Below, one piece after another: positions 57,290-64,000 of a stretch of DNA of 64,000 nt (positions within the stretch are counted from its first letter, which is position 1; the number at the start of each line of letters is the position of its first letter). The translations under genes and the position numbers were made by a program. Below the pieces are notes generated by a model that saw only the letters and a list, made by a program, of their open reading frames with translations, searched no databases and had not been told where the DNA came from. The stretch comes from Tenodera sinensis (Eukaryota; Arthropoda; Insecta; Mantodea; Mantidae), in assembly GCA_030765045.1 (NCBI GenBank), contig CM060972.1:57798971-57862970 (forward strand). The letters are read 5' to 3'.

Positions 57290-57430
57290 AATCCTTTCCA
57301 GCATTCACCTGGAGATCCGGGGAAACCTTCGAAGAAAGCCATGGGTCAAGAAAGTCGGCCATGGAGATCGAAGTCGCAACCCCCCAAATGCAGGCCACCT
57401 GAGTCATCCCGCTAAGTAACCGCCACCAGA
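57290..57430 (-). repeat. SINE family C, copy 2
   Basis: Contains the complement of the body motif GGATCTCCAGGTGAATGCTG and a decayed tRNA-like head. It is related to the 35212-35350 copy. Confidence 0.65.
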
Positions 57431-58240
<810 letters not shown>

Positions 58241-58244
58241 ACGT

Positions 58245-58330
58245 GGTCTAATGGTGACATGTTAATCTCTGGTTCCCAAGGTCGCGGATTCAAACCCGGC
58301 GCGTGGGCGTCTGCAGACATTTTTCCAGGG
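58245..58330 (+). repeat. tRNA-like SINE head
   Basis: GTGGTCTAATGGTGACATG, a CCCAAGGTCGCGG core and a B-box-like GGATTCAAACCC (58286-58297) suggest a tRNA-derived repeat related to 41512-41590. Confidence 0.55.
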
Positions 58331-59015
58331 GGGGCATCATGGAAGTTTGCAAGCAAACACTATTAATAATTTTGCTGTCAAAAGTTATAGCAGGTAAATG
58401 TTGGGGATGAGCGTATTAATTACTGCTGAATAAAAATTGTTCTTTACATCAAAATTAAAATAATAGTCCAATGGTCAGCAATTGAGTGCACATTAATATC
58501 ATTAGTTTCCAAGGGGGGGGGGGGTCGCGGCCCCTTTTGCCCCACACCCTCCACAACGCCCGGCGGAAGGCGCTTAATTTGTAGTTCTATTTTGCTATAG
58601 GTGATTATTTTCTAAAAATGTGATTTAGTCTATTGTTCTGTTTCTGTGTTATTAGAGTATTTTGAGTTAAGCGACTTAACTGTTTTTAACGAGCACTAAG
58701 TTATTGGAATAGGTAAACTAATGTTCAAAACAGCCCGAGGTCCATGGATCTGGAGTAAAAATAGTTACTAAAACGTATAGCTCCATCGTTTGCAGTATTC
58801 TCAGAGGAAGCTACACGTAAAAGCAAATATGTCCACCAAATACGAATTTTCAGAATAGGCATAAAGCATATCTGGTCTAAATTTGAGCATGAAAACAAAC
58901 TGTTAAAATGGAAACACGTTAATTTTAGTATATAAGTCATTGTGATTCTCAAATTAAATCCACTAAGAAAATATTTCTTTAAAATTCACAGTTAAGTAAG
59001 GAAATATTCGCTTTT
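58331..59015. other. Unannotated spacer with a SINE D fragment
   Basis: Contains a G13 run (58515-58527) and, near 58735, GCCCGAGGTCCATGGA from SINE D. No gene is seen. Confidence 0.45.
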
Positions 59016-59019
59016 GCAT

Positions 59020-59602
59020 TGTAACGGGTTTGGGTGCCGGATTTAGGTAGGCATGAGAGGATGTTTCTCAGGCGCGAGGTTAGATGACAACACAACACAG
59101 ACGTTTACTAAGTTTATTCTTCACCACTTCATTGCCTCGAAGTGCCGACCTGAGAAAGTTTCTGGTGTTTCCTTCTAAGATTGCTATTGCTTTACTTTAC
59201 GCCAATCACTGTCGCCTTTCACACCTCGACGTTTCTTTTGGCGCGAAGCTATACCTATTCCGCGATACGAGGTTCACCCTACTAGGAACATCGCAGCACA
59301 GACCCAACTGTAAGCTTCCAAGTTTCCTCTTTATATTTCACCCCCGCACTTTCTCTCTAGTCCCGTTGTGGAGGAGGGGTGTATTTTCCCCAGCTGTGTC
59401 CTTGGACTTCAGGCAACCGTCTCTCCGTGCGAATTGACAAAAGATTGTTTGTCCCCTGGCCTTCAGAAATGCGCTCAGGTCAACCTACTTCCAAGAGGCA
59501 GCTTCTTTGCACAATACAAAGTTATACTTATATCTAAAAGTCTTATACATATGTACGTTCATAATCTAAAATTACAAATATATACATAGAAGTTCCCGTC
59601 TC
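59020..59602 (-). repeat. 3' LTR (coding-strand sense)
   Basis: Nearly identical to 62898-63481; I count four substitutions and one single-base indel. On the coding strand a TATA-like ATATAAAG (complement near 59329-59337) and an AATAAA (complement of 59113-59118) occur in promoter-then-poly(A) order. The small plus-strand ORFs in both LTRs are chance frames. Confidence 0.95.
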
Positions 59603-60477
59603 GAATGCGCCGGATTTTGTAACAAGAAAACAGGAAGAACTTTGAGAGATTTCTCCCTTTTTTCTTGATTACCAAATTCTATTTTCCTCCGAAGTCCTGA
59701 CTTCAGTTTAACTTACACATGAGAATTTCCACTTCCTCGTAGCATACCTTTACTTTCAATTAGCTACCTGTCTTGGACTTCACTTTCTTCCCTTACACTA
59801 TCACACATGTAGGTCACTGACACAGGTTCTCCTTGTCTACCTGGCCAACGTAAACACAAGGGTTCAATGTCTTCCAGGGTCCCTCAATTCTTAACCAGTG
59901 TTTCACATAATGACATTTTGTACTGCTAATCTAATCACACTTACGAGCTCCGCGGCGCCGTGGCCGAGCGGTTAGCGCGCTCGCCTACCACCTAGGCGGT
60001 CTGGGTTCGATCCCCGGGAGCCGCATGTGGTATTCGTGGTGGACGAAGCGGCGTCAGGATGGGTTTTCTCCGGGTACTCCGGTTTCCCCCGCCATCTCAT
60101 TCCACCGGTGCTCCATCTTCATTCCATGTATCATCCGTGTCACCGCCTGCGGTGCCGTAGTAGTAAAAGCGGGCGTTAAACACTAAAAACAAAACTTACG
60201 AGCTACTAATTTTACACTTATTTCTACCTATCTTCACCTATATCCTTCCAAGTTTACCATTGTTCCCTCATCTGTGTTTTTAAACTTATATACCTCTTCG
60301 CGCGTATTTTAAAACCATTATTAATTTTTTTTCCCCAAATATCGCTCATTACTGTTTCCTGCCTCTTCAGTCTCCCTTTGACACGTAATTAGACCTCTGA
60401 CACCATTTATTCTGTATTTACCTAGCTCTCGAATTGATAGGCTGACTCGGGCGTATCTTACCTCGAATACTTATTCT
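59603..60477. other. Non-coding 3' region of the LTR element
   Basis: It lies between the integrase stop and the 3' LTR and contains the nested SINE E. No env-like ORF is seen. Confidence 0.7.
59950..60193 (+). mobile_element. tRNA-derived SINE family E, intact
   Basis: This 244-bp SINE is flanked by an 11-bp duplication ACTTACGAGCT (59939-59949 and 60194-60204). The head has an A-box TGGCCGAGCGG and a B-box GGTTCGATCCC, with GCGGC pairing GCCGC as an acceptor-like stem. The body has TTTTCTCCGGGTACTCCGG, a phrase widespread in invertebrate SINEs, and GTGCCGTAGTAGTAAAAGCG. It ends in an A-rich tail. It inserted after the LTR element. Other copies lie at 34853-35090 and 55945-56110. Confidence 0.93.
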
Positions 60478-61344
60478 TTATGTACTTTTGCGTGCTCTTT
60501 CCTTTATATGTTCTTCTTCGGTTCTGACCTCGTCCTGAAGATACGGACGTAATAGCTGCTTATGCCATTTTCCCCCTAGTTTACCGCTGTTCAAGTCCAT
60601 AAGCAAGTACGTGTCAGTTCCATATTCCTCTACTACCTTATACGGACCCTTGTATAAAAGTCCCATGCGCTGGTTATATTTGTTTATGGCGCTAGAAAGT
60701 TTCTTGTTTCTCACCAATACGAGATCGCCTTTGTGTAATTTCCACTTTTTCCTCTTTTTCGCCTTATGTATTTCTGAACGTCTATCCGCCCTCTTTCTCA
60801 TTCGCTCTGCGGCCACTTCCATAATTTCTAATTGCGACGTACTCACGGCGCCTTCCACATCAAGGGTTCGCGGTATGTTCGCACCCATCGTGTTAATGAG
60901 CTTGCCTTGCATTAACTCTACCGGTTTGAATCCCGTGACTTGGTTTACCGATTCATTTAATATCTTTTCAATTGTCGGTATGATCTCGGACCATTTCGTC
61001 TGTTGCTTACTACAGGATACTCGCAGATACACCGATAGGTTTCTCATGGTTCTCTCGGTCGGGTTGGTATTCGGCCGATAACGCGAACAGTGGTAAAGTT
61101 TGATACCTTGTTCTTTCATCGTGTTAACGGACTTCTTTCCTGTAAACATGGTAGCGTTATCTGCTAGTAATGCGTCCATTTTTCCGACCTGGGGAATATA
61201 ATACTTCAGCAATTTATTCAAACATGTGGCACTATCGATCTTTTTAACCGGGTAAATCTTAACGAACTTTGAGAACACGTCTACAAATACTGTGACGTAT
61301 CTATATCCAAACGCTCCTCGGGGTAACTCACCATGACAATCCAC
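60478..61344 (-). pseudogene. Integrase catalytic core and C-terminal domain
   Basis: This 288-codon frame is the integrase that joins element DNA to the host chromosome. The catalytic triad is visible: Asp in DCHGELP (residue 2), Asp in LADNATMF (62) and Glu in NPTERTM (97), giving the D,D-35-E spacing. An integrase C-terminal region follows, including GDLVLVRNKK and LYKGPYKV. It is in the same frame as the upstream zinc-finger segment, separated only by an in-frame TAA (61405-61407), so it has no start codon of its own and is classed as part of a broken polyprotein. The catalytic core itself has no frameshift. It lies on the coding strand of the LTR element, about 875 bp before the 3' LTR. 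Confidence 0.92.
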
Positions 61345-61404
61345 CGTAACTAAGGATCTAGGTTTGTCCCGTAGGATGGCGTTCGTCTCGTAATCGTACG
61401 CGAC

Positions 61405-61893
61405 TTACAGTGGCTTCGCTTTCTGACATACGTCACACACCGTAACCGTATGCCTTACCTTTCGTCTTAGCTTAGGGATGTACAAATTTTCCAAACTGGT
61501 AGCAGTCGTCCTGTCCGTCCCTGAATGACATAACGCTTTGTGGAACGTCGTAATAATTTCTTTTTCCAGGCTACCAGGAATGTATGTCTTCCACTTTGGG
61601 TTAATGGCTCCGTGCTTTTTATATAAGACTTCGTCTTTCATTCCTAAACTACCTTCCACCTGTCCATCTATTTCCGGCGCTTTGACCATTAAACTGACCA
61701 ACTTACAGTCTTTCCTCTGCAATTCGCTGATTTTCTTTAATTTCTCCTTTAATCCCCTATCCATTGGTATCTCTAGTTTCAACACTTTAATTTCTTGTCC
61801 CTCAGCTTCTAATTCAGCGTGTACTACCTGCAAAGTTTCATTTACCTCCCCATGCACTGCGTTCTTAATAGCTATTAGCTCATCCGTCAGCAT
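61405..61893 (-). pseudogene. Gag tail joined to integrase N-terminal zinc-finger region
   Basis: In this 162-codon frame the first third (DELIAIKNAVHGEVNETLQV) continues the coiled-coil style of the upstream gag-like frame. From about residue 34 it reads as the linker before integrase (LKKISELQRKDCKL), followed by the HHCC zinc-binding motif with H118, H123, C153 and C156. Protease, reverse transcriptase and RNase H, normally about 700 or more codons between gag and integrase, are missing. The junction is probably near 61790. In-frame TAA stops precede (61894-61896) and end (61405-61407) the segment. Confidence 0.8.
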
Positions 61894-62457
61894 TTACATA
61901 GTTTCTACATTTTTTCTTTCACACGTCTCTTTCATACGTTCTAAATTTTCGTCCACGTTAATTCTAAAGGAATTTAACCCTTTCTGGATTTCAAAAATGC
62001 TCACCTGCCGTATATTTAATTGTTCCCTCATTCTCTCTTCAAATTCCTGGTACTTGAGATCTAAATGTTCTTTCAACTTTGATTCTTGGGTCCTAAATCC
62101 TTCGTCCAAGAGTTCTTTAACTTGACCACTAATTTTACTCGCCAACCTATCACCCATATTCTCTAACCTACTATCCATTTCGTTTATTTCTTTAACCTGA
62201 CCACCCATATTCTCTAATCTACCACTCATTTCTTTTATTTTTTTAGTCTGACCACTAATTGTACTCTCCAACCTATCACCCCTTTTGTTTAGTTCTTTAA
62301 GCTGACCACCCATTTCGTTTATTTTTTCCAAGAGTATCTTAAAGCAATCTCCCGAAATATTCCCTACCACGTCGCTGCTCCCAGCACTGTTTTCTTTATT
62401 CTGTTCTAACGACTCCATTTTGGTATTTCTACTTAACTTTCCGCTACGAAGGAGCAT
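61894..62457 (-). pseudogene. Gag-like N-terminal coiled-coil region
   Basis: This 188-codon frame opens MLLRSGKLSRNTKMESLEQN. It then consists of heptad-like repeats (INEMGGQLKELNKRGDRLES, MSGRLENMGGQVKEINEMDS) typical of coiled coils. It sits where gag is expected, after the 5' LTR and leader. No capsid major-homology region or CCHC zinc knuckle is seen, so only the gag N-terminal part or an unusual gag is left. It ends in TAA (61894-61896), in frame with the gag-integrase junction segment. Confidence 0.65.
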
Positions 62458-62897
62458 CTATTTAAAATTTACCCTATTCTAATCTTCCCCAGTCAGTCAT
62501 ACAGTATATAATATCCTCTCATTCTTGCACACATTTATTTTCATGCATCTACTATTATAACTATGATATATATTGTCTTTACATAGGATTGTTTTTAAAA
62601 CTCTGACCTTTCGGCGACTTGCGTTGCTGGGTTGATGTGGTCGTCCTCTGATGTTGATTGTCTCGCTTGTTGAAACAACACCTCGTGCGCCTTTCCTCCG
62701 AGGTCTTGAGGCTGTTTCTTGTCGCTCGCGATGTTACTTGGTGGTCGTCTCCTTTTCGCGTCCACGGCGTCTACTGCTGTCCCTGGGCTGAAGCTCACTC
62801 TCTTCCTACGCGTCGATTTATTCTCGCCGAGTCAACTGCTTCCATCGGCGATCCTCTGGTTGCCATCTTTGTCGAGCCGCTACGTTGGGGTGCCATT
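62458..62897 (-). other. Leader region of the LTR element
   Basis: On the coding strand this starts with the possible primer-binding site directly after the 5' LTR. A short frame from an ATG at the LTR edge overlaps that site, and another frame (62798-62595) follows it. These may be a decayed gag start. The minus-strand frame at 62798-62595 is lysine- and arginine-rich at first, with no recognisable domain. Confidence 0.5.
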
Positions 62898-63481
62898 TGT
62901 AACGGGTTTGGGTGCCGGATTTAGGTAGGCATGAGAGGATGTTTCTCAGGCGCGAGGTTAGATGACAACACAACACAGACGTTTACTAAGTTTATTCTTC
63001 ACCACTTCATTGCCTCGAAGTGCCGACCTGAGAAAGTTTCTGGTGTTTCCTTCTAAGATTGCTATTTGCTTTACTTTACGCCAATCACTGTCGCCTTTCA
63101 CCCCTCGACGTTTCTTTTGGCGCGAAGCTATACTTATTCCGCGATACGAGGTTCACCCTACTAGGAACATCGCAACACAGACCCAACTGTAAGCTTCCAA
63201 GTTTCCTCTTTATATTTCACCCCCGCACTTTCTCTCTAGTCCCGTTATGGAGGAGGGGTGTATTTTCCCCAGCTGTGTCCTTGGACTTCAGGCAACCGTC
63301 TCTCCGTGCGAATTGACAAAAGATTGTTTGTCCCCTGGCCTTCAGAAATGCGCTCAGGTCAACCTACTTCCAAGAGGCAGCTTCTTTGCACAATACAAAG
63401 TTATACTTATATCTAAAAGTCTTATACATATGTACGTTCATAATCTAAAATTACAAATATATACATAGAAGTTCCCGTCTC
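62898..63481 (-). repeat. 5' LTR (coding-strand sense)
   Basis: Near-identical partner of 59020-59602. It carries the same TATA-like (complement near 63209-63217) and AATAAA (complement of 62991-62996) signals. The terminal CA complement of the coding-strand TG start is complete if 63482 is included. Confidence 0.95.
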
Positions 63482-63486
63482 AGCAT

Positions 63487-64000
63487 GAACAACTTAAAGA
63501 TTTTCAGATCTGAACAATTTTCAGGAGATCGAAGTGCAGCTTAATCTTAATATATTCAGTTTTAATGCTACACATTTGATGTACTTTACAAAAATACAAG
63601 ATTTACAAACAGTTGGTCCAGTTGGACTTCATAAAGATATTGAAATTAGTCAACAAGCCTCCTTTAGATGTTCTTTCTTAGAAAATATATTGCATATTTT
63701 TACCAAATTGTTCACACTAAATCGTAATTTTCAGAACTCTTTCTATAATATAATAAAAATAAATAATAAATGTTTCCACAAGTGTGAAACTATGCACACT
63801 ATAGTGCTGACAATTTTGGTTAAATAGTTAATTATATGTGCATTTTTATCACTATGAAAACATTCTAGTCTTTAAATCCATAAAATACATCCCAATAATG
63901 CAATAACGCCTGTTGTTACACAACTTCTGTGATGTCACTGTCGTGAGGAGCAGGCCATTATACAGGATGCTTCAAACGGTTACATGCGGCGCTTCCTAGA
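63487..64000. other. Unannotated spacer to the window end
   Basis: A 97-codon AT-rich frame (63534-63827) has no domain. TACAGGATGCTTCAAACGG near 63971 resembles some transposon ends, but the window stops 20 bp later. Confidence 0.4.

Larger units (their letters stand above)
59020..63482 (-). mobile_element. Ty3/Gypsy-like LTR retrotransposon, internally deleted
   Basis: The complete insertion is 4463 bp. Direct repeats of 583/584 bp (59020-59602 and 62898-63481) are the LTRs. GCAT lies on both outer sides (59016-59019 and 63483-63486) as a 4-bp target duplication. The coding strand is minus. From 5' to 3' it has a 5' LTR, a possible primer-binding site just inside it (TGGCACCCCAACGTAGCGG on the coding strand), a gag-like coiled-coil region, and integrase. 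Protease, reverse transcriptase and RNase H are absent. No purine-rich tract abuts the 3' LTR. The LTRs differ at about five positions, so insertion was recent. The group is inferred from the integrase. Confidence 0.93.

Noticed and set aside
59084..59589. Plus-strand ORFs repeated at 59084-59589 and 62962-63468
   Set aside because: They lie within the two LTRs and are duplicated only because the LTRs are direct repeats; no domain and antisense to the element.
59957..60023. Functional tRNA gene
   Set aside because: A- and B-boxes are good, but it is the head of a SINE with body, tail and 11-bp target duplication, and the anticodon loop is atypical.

Overview
This window is eukaryotic, AT-rich and almost entirely transposable-element-derived. 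Jockey-type and RNase H-bearing non-LTR retrotransposons, Ty3/Gypsy-like integrase, hAT and Tc1/mariner remnants and several tRNA-derived SINE families together suggest an arthropod, most likely an insect. The species cannot be named from sequence alone. I see no bacterial, plasmid or phage content, no CRISPR array, no rRNA and no convincing functional tRNA gene.

The dominant component is one dispersed repeat, called family A here. A unit is about 0.83-0.88 kb and often carries a microsatellite, usually (AC)n, at one fixed internal position. About 25 loci in both orientations cover roughly a fifth of the window. Several are nesting sites. A3 (2262-4508) holds a truncated non-LTR element and a hAT-type MITE with an 8-bp target duplication. 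A17 (35970-38046) holds a minus-strand non-LTR fragment with a 14-bp target duplication. A12 (21716-22990) holds a 571-bp unidentified insert. Three loci are inverted composites.

The best preserved coding elements are two. A Jockey-type non-LTR retrotransposon lies at about 30.69-34.0 kb (+), with endonuclease and reverse transcriptase in one long frame and a terminal frameshift. A complete LTR element lies at 59020-63482 (minus), with 583/584-bp LTRs differing at about five positions and a GCAT target duplication. It has lost protease, reverse transcriptase and RNase H, yet its gag-like start and its integrase share one frame broken by two stops. A SINE with an 11-bp target duplication is nested in it. 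Smaller remnants include RNase H fragments (2.7-3.7, 34.4-34.7, 36.4-37.7 and 43.06-43.43 kb), an I-like 3' end (43.57-44.03 kb), an RTE-like C-terminal fossil (25.6-25.86 kb), a Tc1/mariner-superfamily transposase end (28.15-28.39 kb), a hAT transposase end (54.47-54.86 kb), a 982-bp Tc1-like TIR element (45283-46264) and a probable solo LTR (49591-50138).

Possible host content is slight. Two exon-like segments with good splice signals and compatible phase (40657-40694 and 46069-46156) and one orphan 97-codon ORF (42096-42389) are the only candidates. The window could be intergenic or a very large intron. The most interesting material is the microsatellite-bearing family A, the in-frame gag-integrase deletion derivative and the phase-compatible exon pair. 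I found no clear new multi-gene system.
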